64,000 nt of DNA. Source: Janthinobacterium sp. UMAB-56 (lineage in GTDB: Bacteria; Pseudomonadota; Gammaproteobacteria; Burkholderiales; Burkholderiaceae_D). Under the pieces are notes generated by a model. The model did not search any database. It saw only the letters and a list, made by a program, of their open reading frames with translations, and was not told where the DNA came from. The stretch lies in the NCBI RefSeq assembly GCF_900095265.1, contig NZ_LT607660.1, positions 1 through 64,000 on the forward strand, in the 5' to 3' direction. Positions 51,862 to 62,616 of the stretch are shown one piece after another (the first letter of the stretch is position 1; each line of letters begins with the position of its first letter). The position numbers and the translations under genes were made by a program.

Positions 51862-54800
51862 ATGAACGCTCCCGCACAAATCCAAGCTTTACTGGCAGAA
51901 ACGCCGAATGGTCCCGCAGCAAGCCGCCTGCGCGAAATCCCGTATAACTACACGTCGTTTTCCGATCGCGAGATCGTCATACGCCTGTTGGGGGAGGACT
52001 CCTGGCGCCTGCTCGACGAGCTGCGCGGCGCCCGCCAGACGGGCCGTTCGGCCCGCATGCTGTACGAGGTGCTGGGCGACATATGGGTCGTGCGCCGCAA
52101 CCCCTACCTGCAGGATGACTTGCTCGACAATCCGAAGCGCCGCCAGGAATTGATCGATGCCTTGCATCACCGCCTGGCCGAAGTCGACAAGCGCCGCCTG
52201 TCCATCGATGCTGCTGGCGGCGATGCTGCCGCCAGCGGTGAGGCGCCGGAAGTGGCGCAGGCGCGCAGCCGAAATGTGGAGCTGCTGCTGAAGGCGGCCA
52301 GCAAGGCCGTGGCCGACTTCGGCGACGAATTCCGCAAGACCTATGACTTGCGCAAACGCACGGTCAAGGTGCTGGGTCGCTACACCGAAAAACACAATGT
52401 GCGCTTCGATGGCATGACGCGCGTGTCGCACGTGACGGACGCCACCGACTGGCGGGTGGAATACCCGTTTGTCGTACTCACGCCCGACACGGAAGAAGAA
52501 ATGGCCGGCCTGGTGAAAGGCTGCATCGAGCTGGGGCTGACCATCATCCCGCGCGGCGGCGGCACCGGTTATACGGGCGGCGCGATTCCCCTGACGCCGA
52601 TGTCGGCCGTCATCAACACGGAAAAACTCATTACCCTGGGCGCCGTCGAAATGACGGTCTTGCCGGGATTGAGCCACGAATACGCGACCATCCATTCGGG
52701 CGCAGGCGTGATCACGAACAAAGTGTCGGAAGCGGCTGAAAAGGCCGGTTTCGTGTTTGCCGTCGACCCGACCTCGGCGCACGCCTCTTGCATTGGCGGC
52801 AACGTCGCCATGAATGCGGGCGGCAAGAAAGCCGTGCTGTGGGGCACGGCGCTGGACAACCTGGCCTCGTGGCGCATGGTCGACCCGAACGGCGACTGGC
52901 TCGACGTCACCCGTCTCGACCATAACCTGGGCAAGATTCACGATATTGCACTGGCACGTTTCCAGCTGGAATGGCGCCACCCGAGCACGCGCGATGCGAC
53001 GAAGCCGAACGCGCCGTTCAAGACGGAAATCCTGGAAATTCCTGGCCGCAAGTTCCGCAAAGAGGGCCTGGGCAAGGACGTGACGGACAAATTCCTCGCC
53101 GGCTTGCCGGGCATCCAGAAAGAAGGCTGCGACGGTCTCATCACGTCGGCGCGCTGGATCTTGCACAAGATGCCGAAATTCGCCCGTACCGTCTGCCTGG
53201 AATTCTTTGGCCAAGCGCGCGACGCGATCCCGTCGATCGTGGAAATCAAGGATTACCTCGATGGCTTGCCGGCCAAGGGCGAGCAATACACGAGCATCCG
53301 CCTGGCAGGCCTGGAACACCTGGACGAGCGCTATTTGCGCGCCGTCGGCTACGCCACCAAGTCGAAACGGGGCGTGCTGCCGAAGATGGCCCTGTTTGGC
53401 GACATCGTCGGCGACGATGAAAATGCCGTCGCGCAAGCGGCGTCGGAAGTGGTGCGCATCGCCAATACCCGCGTGGGTGAAGGTTTTGTCGCCGTCAGCC
53501 CGGAAGCGCGCAAGAAATTCTGGCTCGACCGTGCCCGCACGGCCGCGATCGCCAAGCACACCAATGCGTTCAAGATCAATGAAGACGTGGTGATTCCCCT
53601 GAACCGCATGGGCGAATACACGGATGGCATCGAGCGCATCAACATCGAGCTGTCGATCAAGAACAAGTTGCAACTGGCCGAGGCCTTGAGCGAATTTTTT
53701 GCCAAGGGCAATTTGCCAGTCGGCAAGAGCGACGATGCGTCAGATGACGGGGTCGACGATGCGGAAATGCTGGGCGACCGCGCCGAGCAGGCACAGCAGT
53801 TGCTGGCGCTAGTGACGGCACGCTGGACCTATCTGCTGGCCCAGCTGGACCGCCCACTGGCCGACGTGAAGGGCGAGCTGGCCGAACTGGGCCTGGAGCG
53901 CTTGCTGCCCGTCTTCGATGCACGCCTGGAAACACAGCCTGACGCCACCGTGTTCGACGTGGTGCAGGACCGCACCGTGCGCGTGACCTGGAAGCAAGAG
54001 ATCCGCGCCCAGTTGCGCCAGATCTTCAACGGCGCCGCCTTCAAACTGATACTCGACGAGGCGACGGCGATTCACGCGCGCATCTTGCGTAGCCGCGTGT
54101 TTGTCGCGCTGCACATGCATGCAGGCGACGGCAACGTGCACACGAACTTGCCCGTCAACTCGGACAATTACGCAATGCTGCAAGACGCCCACGAAGCCGT
54201 GGGCCGCATCATGATACTGGCCCGCTCGCTCAATGGCGTCATTTCCGGCGAACACGGTATCGGCATCACCAAGCTGGAATTCCTGACGGAAGAGGAAATC
54301 GGCGAGTTCCGCAGCTACAAGCAGCGCATCGATCCGGAAGGCCGTTTCAACAAGGGCAAATTGCTGAACCTGCCAGGCATGGGCGCCGACTTGCGCAATG
54401 CCTATACGCCATCGTTCGGCCTGATGGGGCATGAATCGCTGATCATGCAGCAAAGCGATATCGGCGCCATCGCCGACAGCGTCAAGGATTGTTTGCGTTG
54501 CGGCAAGTGCAAACCCGTCTGCTCGACGCACGTGCCGCGCGCCAACTTGCTGTACTCGCCGCGCGACAAGATCCTGGCGACCTCGTCCCTGATCGAAGCC
54601 TTCCTGTACGAAGAGCAGACGCGCCGCGGTATTTCCATCAAGCATTGGGAAGAGTTCGAGGACGTGGCCGACCATTGCACGGTCTGCCATAAATGCGTCA
54701 CGCCTTGCCCGGTCAACATCGACTTTGGCGACGTGTCGATGAATATGCGCAATTTGCTGCGCAAGATGGACAAGAAGAGCTTTAATCCAGGCACCAAGGC

Positions 54801-55902
54801 GACCATGCTGTTCCTCAACGCCACCGATCCCGTGACCATCAACGCCACGCGCAAGGTCATGATCGGCTGGGGTTACAAGGCGCAGCGCCTGGGCCACGAT
54901 CTGTTGAAGAAATTTGCCAAGAAGCAAACCAAGGCGCCGCCGCCATCGACGGGCAAGCCGCCCGTCAAGGCGCAGGTGATCCACTTCATCAACAAAAAGA
55001 TGCCGGGCAACTTGCCGAAGAAAACGGCGCGCGCGCTGCTCGACATCGAAGACGATAAAGTCATTCCGATCATCCGCAATCCGAAGACGACGACGGCCGA
55101 TACGGAAGCCGTGTTCTACTTCCCCGGTTGCGGTTCGGAGCGTTTGTTCTCGCAAGTGGGCCTGGCCACGCAAGCGATGCTGTGGGAAGTGGGCGTGCAG
55201 ACGGTCTTGCCGCCGGGCTACCTGTGCTGCGGTTATCCGCAGCGGGGCGCGGGCGAATTCGACAAGGCCGAAAAGATGATGACGGATAACCGCGTCCTCT
55301 TCCACCGCATGGCCAACACGCTCAATTACCTCGACATCAAGACGGTGCTCGTCTCGTGCGGCACCTGTTACGACCAGCTGGCAACGTACCAGTTTGAAAA
55401 GATTTTCCCTGGCTGCCGCATCATGGATATCCATGAGTATTTGCTGGAGAAAAACGTCAAGCTGGAAGGCGTCAACGGCACGCGTTATATGTACCACGAG
55501 CCATGCCACAATCCGATGAAGCTGCAGGAATCGGGCAAGACCATCAACTCCCTGATCAGCACGGTAGACAATGTGAAGATCGAGAAGAACGACCGTTGCT
55601 GCGGCGAATCGGGTTCGCTGGCTGTCACGCGCCCCGACATTTCCACGCAAGTGCGTTTCCGCAAGGAAGAAGAGATGGTCAAGGGCGCCGACAAGCTGCG
55701 CGGCGACGGCTTCACGGGCGACGTGAAGATCCTCACCAGCTGCCCGTCCTGCCTGCAAGGCTTGTCGCGCTACAATGACGATTCGGGCACGACAGCCGAC
55801 TACATCGTCGTCGAGATCGCCAAACACTTGCTGGGAGAGAACTGGATGCCGGATTACGTGAAACGCGCCAATGACGGCGGCATCGAACGGGTGCTGGTGT
55901 GA
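51862..55902 (+). CDS. Large FAD-linked oxidase/Fe-S oxidoreductase with DUF3683 domain
   Basis: The 1346-residue protein has, in order, an N-terminal DUF3683-type region, a PCMH-type FAD domain ([18 protein letters not shown], near residue 230) and a FAD-oxidase C-terminal domain ([19 protein letters not shown]). Two 4Fe-4S motifs follow ([11 protein letters not shown] and [12 protein letters not shown], near residue 880-950), then two CCG domains (FYFPGCGSE... and [11 protein letters not shown]...CCGESGS). This resembles a fusion of GlcD and GlcF or a D-2-hydroxyacid dehydrogenase such as YdiJ. The substrate is probably a D-2-hydroxyacid, with electrons to the quinone pool, but this is inference. 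ATG at 51862. It is translationally coupled to a HIT gene. Confidence 0.87.
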   Translation: MNAPAQIQALLAETPNGPAASRLREIPYNYTSFSDREIVIRLLGEDSWRLLDELRGARQTGRSARMLYEVLGDIWVVRRNPYLQDDLLDNPKRRQELIDALHHRLAEVDKRRLSIDAAGGDAAASGEAPEVAQARSRNVELLLKAASKAVADFGDEFRKTYDLRKRTVKVLGRYTEKHNVRFDGMTRVSHVTDATDWRVEYPFVVLTPDTEEEMAGLVKGCIELGLTIIPRGGGTGYTGGAIPLTPMSAVINTEKLITLGAVEMTVLPGLSHEYATIHSGAGVITNKVSEAAEKAGFVFAVDPTSAHASCIGGNVAMNAGGKKAVLWGTALDNLASWRMVDPNGDWLDVTRLDHNLGKIHDIALARFQLEWRHPSTRDATKPNAPFKTEILEIPGRKFRKEGLGKDVTDKFLAGLPGIQKEGCDGLITSARWILHKMPKFARTVCLEFFGQARDAIPSIVEIKDYLDGLPAKGEQYTSIRLAGLEHLDERYLRAVGYATKSKRGVLPKMALFGDIVGDDENAVAQAASEVVRIANTRVGEGFVAVSPEARKKFWLDRARTAAIAKHTNAFKINEDVVIPLNRMGEYTDGIERINIELSIKNKLQLAEALSEFFAKGNLPVGKSDDASDDGVDDAEMLGDRAEQAQQLLALVTARWTYLLAQLDRPLADVKGELAELGLERLLPVFDARLETQPDATVFDVVQDRTVRVTWKQEIRAQLRQIFNGAAFKLILDEATAIHARILRSRVFVALHMHAGDGNVHTNLPVNSDNYAMLQDAHEAVGRIMILARSLNGVISGEHGIGITKLEFLTEEEIGEFRSYKQRIDPEGRFNKGKLLNLPGMGADLRNAYTPSFGLMGHESLIMQQSDIGAIADSVKDCLRCGKCKPVCSTHVPRANLLYSPRDKILATSSLIEAFLYEEQTRRGISIKHWEEFEDVADHCTVCHKCVTPCPVNIDFGDVSMNMRNLLRKMDKKSFNPGTKATMLFLNATDPVTINATRKVMIGWGYKAQRLGHDLLKKFAKKQTKAPPPSTGKPPVKAQVIHFINKKMPGNLPKKTARALLDIEDDKVIPIIRNPKTTTADTEAVFYFPGCGSERLFSQVGLATQAMLWEVGVQTVLPPGYLCCGYPQRGAGEFDKAEKMMTDNRVLFHRMANTLNYLDIKTVLVSCGTCYDQLATYQFEKIFPGCRIMDIHEYLLEKNVKLEGVNGTRYMYHEPCHNPMKLQESGKTINSLISTVDNVKIEKNDRCCGESGSLAVTRPDISTQVRFRKEEEMVKGADKLRGDGFTGDVKILTSCPSCLQGLSRYNDDSGTTADYIVVEIAKHLLGENWMPDYVKRANDGGIERVLV

Positions 55903-56351
55903 TGTATACGAGTTGCGATCTATGCAACTTGCTGGACGGCTACGCCAACAAGCAGGGTCTGGAAACCTTGCTGTGGCGCAGCGAGCGCCTGTCCGTGGTG
56001 GCCGTCGATGAGGCTGCCTACCCCGGTTTCTGCCGCGTGATCTGGAACAAGCACGTGAAGGAAATGACGGATTTGACGCCGGGCGAGCGCAACTATGTCA
56101 TGGAAGTCGTGTGGCAAGTCGAGCTGGCCGTGCGTGAAGTGATGCAGCCGGAAAAGGTCAATCTGGCCAGTTTTGGCAACATGACGCCGCACGTGCACTG
56201 GCACGTGATTCCCCGTTATCGTGACGACGCGCATTTCCCCAATCCAAGTTGGGCAGTCGTGCAGCGCGAGACGGCGCCCGCCGTCCTGGCCGCGCGCCGC
56301 GCCCTGTTGCCCGCCTTGCGCGACGCCATCATTCAACGTTTATCCGCATAG
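55902..56351 (+). CDS. HIT-family protein
   Basis: The 149-residue protein has the histidine triad HVHWHVIPR near residues 93-101 and an N-terminal CDLC that may bind zinc. HIT proteins hydrolyse nucleotides such as AMP-lysine or diadenosine polyphosphates. The ATG overlaps the upstream stop (TGATG), so it is co-translated with the large oxidoreductase. Substrate unknown. Confidence 0.9.
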   Translation: MYTSCDLCNLLDGYANKQGLETLLWRSERLSVVAVDEAAYPGFCRVIWNKHVKEMTDLTPGERNYVMEVVWQVELAVREVMQPEKVNLASFGNMTPHVHWHVIPRYRDDAHFPNPSWAVVQRETAPAVLAARRALLPALRDAIIQRLSA

Positions 56352-56360
56352 AGTATTGTC

Positions 56361-56810
56361 ATGATTGAAAAAGTAGCAACGCCCCAACCGACGGGCTTGA
56401 CCGTGCACAACCAGTCGCGCGTGCTCGACGTGGCTTTCGACGATGGCAGCCAGTTTGCGCTGCCCTTCGAATACCTGCGCGTGTATTCGCCGTCGGCCGA
56501 AGTGCAGGGCCATGGCAAGGGCCAGGAAACCTTGCAATTAGGCAAGCGCCTGGTCGGTATCACGGGCCTGGAGCCGGTCGGCAACTATGCCGTGCAGCCG
56601 ACTTTCAGCGATGGCCACAATTCCGGCCTGTATACCTGGGCTTATCTGTACAAGCTGGGCGCGCAGCAAGCGACACTGTGGCAGGATTACCTGGACCGCC
56701 TGGCGGCAGCCGGCTACCCGGGCGATAGCGGCCGCGACGCCAAGGCCGACATGACGGTCAAGCAATCTTCCGGTCATGTGCATGGCCCGAGCTGCGGCCA
56801 TAAACATTGA
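56361..56810 (+). CDS. DUF971 (gamma-butyrobetaine hydroxylase N-terminal-like) protein
   Basis: The 149-residue protein is the single DUF971 domain (LPFEYLRVYSPSAEVQGHG; GNYAVQPTFSDGHNSGLYTW) with a His/Cys-rich tail (GHVHGPSCGHKH) that could bind metal. Such genes often precede ubiE in betaproteobacteria. Here a YCII/ECF pair lies between them. The function is not established. It starts 9 nt after the HIT gene. Confidence 0.87.
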   Translation: MIEKVATPQPTGLTVHNQSRVLDVAFDDGSQFALPFEYLRVYSPSAEVQGHGKGQETLQLGKRLVGITGLEPVGNYAVQPTFSDGHNSGLYTWAYLYKLGAQQATLWQDYLDRLAAAGYPGDSGRDAKADMTVKQSSGHVHGPSCGHKH

Positions 56811-56863
56811 GTTAAAAATAATGCGGTAATCTGTCGGATAACCGCCGCCCCGTTCGTCGTATG

Positions 56864-56894
56864 AATGCCCGCGCTTGCGGGCATTTTTCTTTTG
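56864..56894 (+). terminator. Rho-independent terminator after the DUF971 gene
   Basis: AATGCCCGC (56864-56872) and GCGGGCATT (56877-56885) form a 9-bp stem with a GCTT loop, followed by TTTCTTTT. The T-rich end runs into the ribosome-binding site of the next gene. Confidence 0.8.
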
Positions 56895-56903
56895 GAGAAG
56901 ACT

Positions 56904-57248
56904 ATGGAATACCTGATCCTGATCTACGCCGACGAGGCGCGCTATGACGCCATGGAAGAGGGCCAGATGGCCAGCCTGATGGCCAACTTTGCCAGCTATA
57001 CGCAAGCGCTGGAAGCGGCCGGCGTGCTGCGTGGCGGGGCCGAGCTGGCGCCCGTGCGCAGCGCCACCAGCGTGCGCGTGCAAAACGGCAAGCCTGTCAT
57101 CACGGATGGGCCGTTCGCGGAAACCAAGGAGCAACTGGGCGGCTATTATCTGCTGGCCTGCGCCAACCTGGACGAGGCGCTGGCCTGGGCCGGGCGTTGT
57201 CCTGCGGCCTCCCTGGGCACCATCGAAGTACGGCCCGTCACGGCATAA
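56904..57248 (+). CDS. YCII/DGPF-domain protein
   Basis: The 114-residue protein is a single YCII domain, with the DGPF-type motif ITDGPFAETKEQLGGYYLL. It belongs to the small proteins regularly encoded beside ECF42-type sigma factors. TTTGGAGAAG lies 5 nt before the ATG at 56904. The biochemical role is unknown; a ferredoxin-like dimer fold is expected. It ends 2 nt before the sigma factor gene. Confidence 0.9.
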   Translation: MEYLILIYADEARYDAMEEGQMASLMANFASYTQALEAAGVLRGGAELAPVRSATSVRVQNGKPVITDGPFAETKEQLGGYYLLACANLDEALAWAGRCPAASLGTIEVRPVTA

Positions 57249-57250
57249 AC

Positions 57251-58492
57251 ATGGCCGGCGACGCCATTGCGGCCGTCGAACACGTCTTTCGCCAGGAAAG
57301 GGGCAGGGTGCTGGCTGGCTTGATGCGGCGCTTTGCTGATCTGGGCCTGGCCGAAGATGTGCTGCAGGAAGCGTGCCGCAAGGCGCTGGAACTGTGGCCG
57401 CAGACGGGCATCCCGTCCAATCCCGCCGCCTGGCTCAGTGCCGTGGCGCGCAATGCTGGCCTCGATCAGGTGCGCCGCGCGGGCAAGAGTGTGGCCGATG
57501 GCGAGGCCGTGCTGTCCTGCCTGCCTATGTCCGTGATTGAAGAAGCGCCTGTCATCGAGGATGACCGTTTGCGCCTGCTGTTCATCTGCTGCCATCCCGC
57601 GCTGGCGCCCGAGGCGCAGGTGGCGCTGGCCCTGCGCACCTTGTGTGGGCTGTCCACGGTCGAGATCGCGCGCGCCTTCGGCGTGGCGGAAGCGGCCCTG
57701 TCGCAGCGTCTATTGCGTGCCAGGCGCAAGATCGCCGAAGCGCGCATCCCTTTCGCCTTGCCGCCGAAGCGAGAGCTGCAGCAACGGCTGGCGCAAGTGC
57801 TGCACGTGATTTACCTGGTCTTCAGTGAAGGCTATTGCGCCAGCGGCGGCGCTAGCCTGCTGCGCGCGGACCTGTGCGCAGAGGCGCTGCGCCTGGGACG
57901 GCTGCTTGACAGTTTGCAGCCTGGCCAGCCGGAAGTGCAGGGCTTGCTGGCACTGATGCTGCTGCAGGCGTCGCGCGGTCCGGCCCGCCTGTCGCCCGAA
58001 GGATATTTGCTGACCCTGGAAGAACAGGACCGGCGCCTGTGGGGTGAGGCCCTGATTGCCGAGGGATTGGCCGTGCTGGAACAGGCCCTGCCGGCGCGCG
58101 CGCCGGGGCCATACCAATTGCAGGCGGCGATAGCCGCCTTGCACGCCAGGGCGGTTGCGGCCAGCCAGACGGACTGGCGCCAGATCAGCGCCCTGTATGG
58201 CGCCTTGCTGCGGCACAAGCCGGAGCCGCTGATTTTGCTCAATGCCGTGATCGCCTGCGCCATGGCGCATGGCGCCGCACACGGCCTGGCGTGGCTGGAT
58301 CGCCTGGAAGCCTTGCCCAGCCTTGCCAATTCGCATTATCTGCACGCTGCCCGGGCCGACTTGCTGCGCCGCCAGGGCAACCGCTCAGGCGCGCTGGCGG
58401 CGTATGCCCGGGCGGCAACGCTGGCTACTAATGCAGTGGAAAGGCAATACCTTCTCCGGCGTCACGGGGAAATGCGCCTGCCGCTTGTATAA
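57251..58492 (+). CDS. ECF sigma factor with C-terminal helical extension (ECF42-like)
   Basis: The 413-residue protein has sigma regions 2 (about residues 10-80, [18 protein letters not shown]) and 4 (about 100-165, [20 protein letters not shown]). A 240-residue C-terminal extension (DUF6596/TPR-like; [13 protein letters not shown]) follows. This is the layout of the ECF42 group, which lacks a classical anti-sigma factor and pairs with DGPF proteins, as here. ATG at 57251 was preferred to an earlier in-frame start inside the YCII gene. It probably drives the YCII gene and others, but no promoter motif was identified. Confidence 0.9.
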   Translation: MAGDAIAAVEHVFRQERGRVLAGLMRRFADLGLAEDVLQEACRKALELWPQTGIPSNPAAWLSAVARNAGLDQVRRAGKSVADGEAVLSCLPMSVIEEAPVIEDDRLRLLFICCHPALAPEAQVALALRTLCGLSTVEIARAFGVAEAALSQRLLRARRKIAEARIPFALPPKRELQQRLAQVLHVIYLVFSEGYCASGGASLLRADLCAEALRLGRLLDSLQPGQPEVQGLLALMLLQASRGPARLSPEGYLLTLEEQDRRLWGEALIAEGLAVLEQALPARAPGPYQLQAAIAALHARAVAASQTDWRQISALYGALLRHKPEPLILLNAVIACAMAHGAAHGLAWLDRLEALPSLANSHYLHAARADLLRRQGNRSGALAAYARAATLATNAVERQYLLRRHGEMRLPLV

Positions 58493-58521
58493 TGCTTGCA
58501 AGTTCAAACAGACTGCCTACC

Positions 58522-59256
58522 ATGACCAATACGACCCATTTCGGATACAAAACAGTTGCAGAAGACGACAAAGTGCGCGAAGTCGCCAAGGTGTTCCATT
58601 CCGTCGCTGCCAAATACGATGTGATGAACGACTTGATGTCGGGCGGGCTGCACCGTCTGTGGAAGACGTTCACCATCGCCAACGCGGGCGTGCGCCCCGG
58701 CTTCAAGGTGCTCGACATCGCCGGCGGCACGGGCGACCTGTCGAAGGCCTTCGCCAAGCAGGCGGGTCCTACCGGCGAAGTGTGGCTGACCGATATCAAT
58801 GAATCGATGTTGCGCGTGGGCCGCGATCGCCTCTTGAATCGCGGCTTGCTGACCCCCACCTTGTTGTGTGATGCGGAAAAACTGCCGTTCCCCGATAACT
58901 ATTTCGACCGTGTCAGCGTGGCCTTTGGCCTGCGCAACATGACGCACAAGGATGTGGCGCTGGCGGAAATGCGCCGCGTGCTGAAACCGGGCGGCAAGTT
59001 GCTGGTGCTGGAGTTTTCCAAGGTGGCCGCGCCGCTGCAAAAGCCGTACGACCTGTATTCGTTCTCGGTCTTGCCGTGGTTCGGGCAGAAAATCGCCGGC
59101 GACGCGGAAAGCTATCGCTACCTGGCAGAATCGATTCGCATGCACCCGGACCAGGAAACGCTGAAGACCATGATGGAAACGGCGGGCCTGGAGCGCGTGC
59201 AGTACTACAATTTGACGGCAGGCATTGCCGCTTTGCATACCGGCATCAAGATGTAA
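58522..59256 (+). CDS. ubiE: Ubiquinone/menaquinone methyltransferase UbiE
   Basis: UbiE is the C-methyltransferase of ubiquinone (and menaquinone) synthesis. The 244-residue protein has the SAM motif [12 protein letters not shown] and the family motifs [18 protein letters not shown] and [13 protein letters not shown]. The ATG at 58522 gives the standard N-terminus. It begins 29 nt after the ECF gene; Tim44, ubiJ and ubiB follow. Confidence 0.96.
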   Translation: MTNTTHFGYKTVAEDDKVREVAKVFHSVAAKYDVMNDLMSGGLHRLWKTFTIANAGVRPGFKVLDIAGGTGDLSKAFAKQAGPTGEVWLTDINESMLRVGRDRLLNRGLLTPTLLCDAEKLPFPDNYFDRVSVAFGLRNMTHKDVALAEMRRVLKPGGKLLVLEFSKVAAPLQKPYDLYSFSVLPWFGQKIAGDAESYRYLAESIRMHPDQETLKTMMETAGLERVQYYNLTAGIAALHTGIKM

Positions 59257-59299
59257 CTTAAGCTGTAACTCACCCTTGCCGGTGATTTTAGGAGATGGA

Positions 59300-60241
59300 A
59301 TGAAATTGAAGAAATTGATGGTCGGCATGATGCTGGCCGCGACCACGGTATCCATGCTGGGCGAGGCACTGGCCCGTCCGATGGGCGGTGGCCGTTCGTT
59401 TGGCCGCCAGTCGCAAAACGTGGGCCGCCAGGCGCCCGCGCCGGCACCTACCCCGGCACCGGCTGCCGCGCCACGCCAGGCGCAAGCTGCGCCAGCTCCC
59501 GCCGCAGCGCCTGCCGCCAAGGCACCGAGCCGCTGGAAGGGCTTGCTGGGCGGCGCCTTGCTGGGCCTGGGCCTGGGCGCGCTGCTGTCCCATTTCGGCC
59601 TGGGCGGCGCCCTGGCCAGCATGATCAGCACCCTGCTGATGGTGGCTTTGCTGGCCGGCGTGGCCTTCTTCATCTACCGCATGGTACGTGGCAAGCGTGA
59701 CAACAATGCCAGCAACAATGCGCCGTTCGCCGGCTTCGGCAACCAGCCTGCACCTGCCGGCAATGTGCCCGACATCGGTGCGCGCATGCCACCGCTGCCA
59801 CCGCTGCAGCCCGTCTCGTCCGGCGTAGGCCTGGACAAGCCGGCGCCGGTCGCCGCGCCATGGGGCGTGCCAAGCGACTTCGACAAGGATGCCTTCCTGC
59901 GCCACGCGAAAAGCAATTTCATTCGCCTGCAAGCGGCCTGGGACAAGGCTGACGTCAATGATATCGGCGAATTTACGTCGCCGGAAGTGTATGCGGAATT
60001 GCGCATGCAAATCCAGGAGCGGGGCGCGCAGCCGGACTTTACCGATGTCGTCACGATCGACGCCGAACTGCTGGGCATCGAGACGAGCGTCAATGATTAC
60101 CTGGCCAGCGTGAAATTTACGGGCCTGATCCGTTCGGCGCCTGGCGCGGCAGCGGAACCGTTCGCGGAAGTGTGGAATATGTCGAAACCCGTCAGCGGCA
60201 ATAGCGGCTGGGTCTTGGCAGGCATCCAGCAATTGAATTAA
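59300..60241 (+). CDS. Tim44-domain exported protein
   Basis: The 313-residue protein has a signal-like N-terminus, an Arg/Gln- and Ala/Pro-rich linker (about residues 30-90), two hydrophobic helices (near 85-105 and 110-130), and a C-terminal Tim44-like domain (DAFLRHAKSNFIRLQAAWDK). Tim44 domains bind membranes; the bacterial function is unclear. TTTTAGGAGATGG precedes the ATG at 59300. Such genes commonly lie between ubiE and ubiJ in Burkholderiales. Confidence 0.87.
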   Translation: MKLKKLMVGMMLAATTVSMLGEALARPMGGGRSFGRQSQNVGRQAPAPAPTPAPAAAPRQAQAAPAPAAAPAAKAPSRWKGLLGGALLGLGLGALLSHFGLGGALASMISTLLMVALLAGVAFFIYRMVRGKRDNNASNNAPFAGFGNQPAPAGNVPDIGARMPPLPPLQPVSSGVGLDKPAPVAAPWGVPSDFDKDAFLRHAKSNFIRLQAAWDKADVNDIGEFTSPEVYAELRMQIQERGAQPDFTDVVTIDAELLGIETSVNDYLASVKFTGLIRSAPGAAAEPFAEVWNMSKPVSGNSGWVLAGIQQLN

Positions 60242-60326
60242 TTGTCAAAACTTGCTGAATAATGACTTAAGTCCATGCCGAATGCATGATGCTTAACAGA
60301 TATTTCCTGCTGAACTGGTAAGATCG

Positions 60327-60359
60327 AAACCGCCCACGTTGTTTTACGGGCGGTTTTTT
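60327..60359 (+). terminator. Rho-independent terminator after the Tim44 gene
   Basis: AACCGCCC (60328-60335) and GGGCGGTT (60348-60355) form an 8-bp stem with a 12-nt loop and following T residues. It lies 31 nt before ubiJ, so ubiJ may depend on readthrough or its own promoter. Confidence 0.82.
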
Positions 60360-60390
60360 CTTTTTAAGGGCGCGTGAAGCGCAAGCACAG

Positions 60391-61029
60391 ATGGCACCAC
60401 TTTCCGATCTTTCCCCGATGACGCCCGTCATCGCGACTATCAACCACTTGCTGGCGCAGGAGCCGTGGGCGCGCCAGCAGTTGGCCGTGCACGCCGGCAA
60501 GCTCGCTTGCATCGACACGGGCGCCTTAGCTTTGCGTCTGCGCGTCGACAGTGCAGGCATGCTGGCAACGGCCCCGGCCGACATGCCGGCCAATGTCACC
60601 ATCCGCGTGAAATTGTCCGACGTGCCGCTGATCCTGCAAAACCGCGAGCGGGCGTTTTCCTACGTCAAGATCGATGGCGATGCCGAGTTTGCCAATGCGA
60701 TTTCGCAGTTGAGCAAGGGCTTGCGCTGGGAAGCCGAGCACGACCTGGAAAAGGTAGTCGGCCCCATGCTGGCCACGCGCCTTGTTGCCGGTGCCAAAGA
60801 TGCCGCCGCCTTTGTGCGCTCGGGCCAGCAAAAGCTGGCGGAAAACGTGGCCGAATATTTTCTCGACGAACAGCCCATGCTGATCCGTCCTTCTGCCTTG
60901 CAAGAGTACTCCTCTGGCGTGACGCGCGTGCGCGATGACGTCGAACGCCTGGCCAAGCGCCTTGCCCGGCTGGAAAAGGCGGCCGCCGCCGTCCAGCCGC
61001 AGTCTTCCTCACCGGATTTGTCTACATGA
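60391..61029 (+). CDS. ubiJ: Ubiquinone biosynthesis accessory factor UbiJ (SCP2 domain)
   Basis: The 212-residue protein has an SCP2-like lipid-binding domain (about residues 15-120) and a C-terminal helical segment ([19 protein letters not shown]) that is probably a coiled coil. UbiJ holds ubiquinone intermediates in the soluble Ubi metabolon. It overlaps ubiB by 4 nt, a very common pairing. Confidence 0.88.
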   Translation: MAPLSDLSPMTPVIATINHLLAQEPWARQQLAVHAGKLACIDTGALALRLRVDSAGMLATAPADMPANVTIRVKLSDVPLILQNRERAFSYVKIDGDAEFANAISQLSKGLRWEAEHDLEKVVGPMLATRLVAGAKDAAAFVRSGQQKLAENVAEYFLDEQPMLIRPSALQEYSSGVTRVRDDVERLAKRLARLEKAAAAVQPQSSSPDLST

Positions 61030-62597
61030 TATTGAAATTCCTGCGCCTGTTTAAAATCATCCGTGTTTCCATCAAGTACGGTCTGGATGAGATAGCGATT
61101 TCTGGTCTGCAAGTTCCCCGCACCGCCAAATTGATCGACACCCTGATTTTCTGGCGCGACCTGTCGTCGCCACGGGGCCTGCGCCTACGCCTGGCGCTGG
61201 AAGAGCTGGGTCCGATTTTCGTCAAATTCGGCCAGGTGCTGTCGACCCGGCGCGACCTGATGCCGCCCGACATCGCCGAAGAACTGGCGCGCCTGCAAGA
61301 TCGCGTGCCGCCCTTCGATTCCGACCTGGCCATCGCGCAAATCACCAAGTCCCTGGGCGCGCACCCGGATCAGTTGTTTGCCCGCTTCGAGCGCGAGCCG
61401 GTGGCGTCCGCCTCGATTGCCCAGGTGCACTTCGCCACCCTGAAAGATGGCCGCGAAGTGGCCGTGAAGGTCTTGCGGCCAGGCATGAAGAAGCTGATCG
61501 ACGAAGATGTGGCCCTGATGCACATCGCCGCCGACTGGACCAGCCGCCTGTGGGCCGACAGCAAGCGCCTCAAGCCGCGCGAAGTGGTGGGCGAGTTCGA
61601 CAAATACCTGCACGACGAGCTGGACCTGATGCGCGAGGCGGCCAACGCCAGCCAGCTGCGCCGCAACTTCGCCAACTCGGACTTGTTGCTGGTGCCGGAA
61701 ATGCACTGGGATTATTGCTCCAGCAGCGTCATCGTCATGGAGCGGATGGTGGGCATTCCCGTGTCGCAGACCGACCGCCTGGTGGCGGCCGGCGTGGACT
61801 TGCGCAAGCTGTCCAGCGACGGCGTGGAAATTTTCTTCACGCAAGTGTTCCGCGACGGCTTTTTCCATGCGGACATGCACCCGGGGAATATTCTCGTGTC
61901 GATCGCGCCCGAATCGTTCGGCCGCTACATCGCGCTGGACTTCGGCATCGTGGGCACCCTGAACGACTACGACAAGGATTATCTGTCGCAAAACTTCCTC
62001 GCCTTCTTCCGCCGCGACTACAAGCGCGTGGCCGAGGCGCATATCGAATCGGGCTGGGCGCCCAAGGATACGCGCGTCGATGAGCTGGAAGCGGCCGTGC
62101 GCGCCTGCTGCGAGCCGATCTTCGACCGTCCGTTGAAGGATATCTCGTTCGGCCAGGTGCTGCTGCGCCTGTTCCAGACTTCGCGCCGCTTCAACGTGGA
62201 AGTGCAGCCGCAACTGGTGTTGCTGCAAAAGACCCTGCTCAATATCGAAGGCCTGGGCCGCCAGCTGGACCCGGAACTGGACCTGTGGCAAACGGCCAAG
62301 CCGTATCTGGAAAAGTGGATGAGCAACCAGGTGGGGCCGCAAGGCTTCATGGAACGCCTGCGTGCCGAGGCGCCACGTTATGCGCACATCTTCCCGCAAC
62401 TGCCGCGCTTGCTCCACCAGGCCTTGACGGTGCATGGCGAACCGCGTGAAAACGATGTGGAATTGATGAAAACCTTGCTGGCAGAGCAGCGCCAGACGAA
62501 TCGACTGCTGAGCTTTATCGTGTACTTCGTGGGCGCCTTCGCCCTCGGTGCGCTGGGCTTGCAAGTGTTCATGCGCTGGCATCAACTACCGTTTTAA
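61026..62597 (+). CDS. ubiB: Ubiquinone biosynthesis protein kinase-like UbiB
   Basis: The 523-residue protein has the KxGQ motif [15 protein letters not shown], a modified nucleotide-binding loop [11 protein letters not shown] and the metal site [10 protein letters not shown] of the atypical UbiB kinase family. C-terminal hydrophobic helices ([19 protein letters not shown]) anchor it to the inner membrane. It promotes ubiquinone synthesis, perhaps by delivering hydrophobic intermediates. Start ATGA overlaps ubiJ. Confidence 0.96.
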   Translation: MILKFLRLFKIIRVSIKYGLDEIAISGLQVPRTAKLIDTLIFWRDLSSPRGLRLRLALEELGPIFVKFGQVLSTRRDLMPPDIAEELARLQDRVPPFDSDLAIAQITKSLGAHPDQLFARFEREPVASASIAQVHFATLKDGREVAVKVLRPGMKKLIDEDVALMHIAADWTSRLWADSKRLKPREVVGEFDKYLHDELDLMREAANASQLRRNFANSDLLLVPEMHWDYCSSSVIVMERMVGIPVSQTDRLVAAGVDLRKLSSDGVEIFFTQVFRDGFFHADMHPGNILVSIAPESFGRYIALDFGIVGTLNDYDKDYLSQNFLAFFRRDYKRVAEAHIESGWAPKDTRVDELEAAVRACCEPIFDRPLKDISFGQVLLRLFQTSRRFNVEVQPQLVLLQKTLLNIEGLGRQLDPELDLWQTAKPYLEKWMSNQVGPQGFMERLRAEAPRYAHIFPQLPRLLHQALTVHGEPRENDVELMKTLLAEQRQTNRLLSFIVYFVGAFALGALGLQVFMRWHQLPF

Positions 62598-62616
62598 ATT
62601 GCTGAGGACGTAAGTG

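Noticed and set aside
53809..55827. A 672-codon frame antisense to the large oxidoreductase
   Set aside because: The opposite strand has intact cysteine motifs and coupled neighbours; this frame has none.
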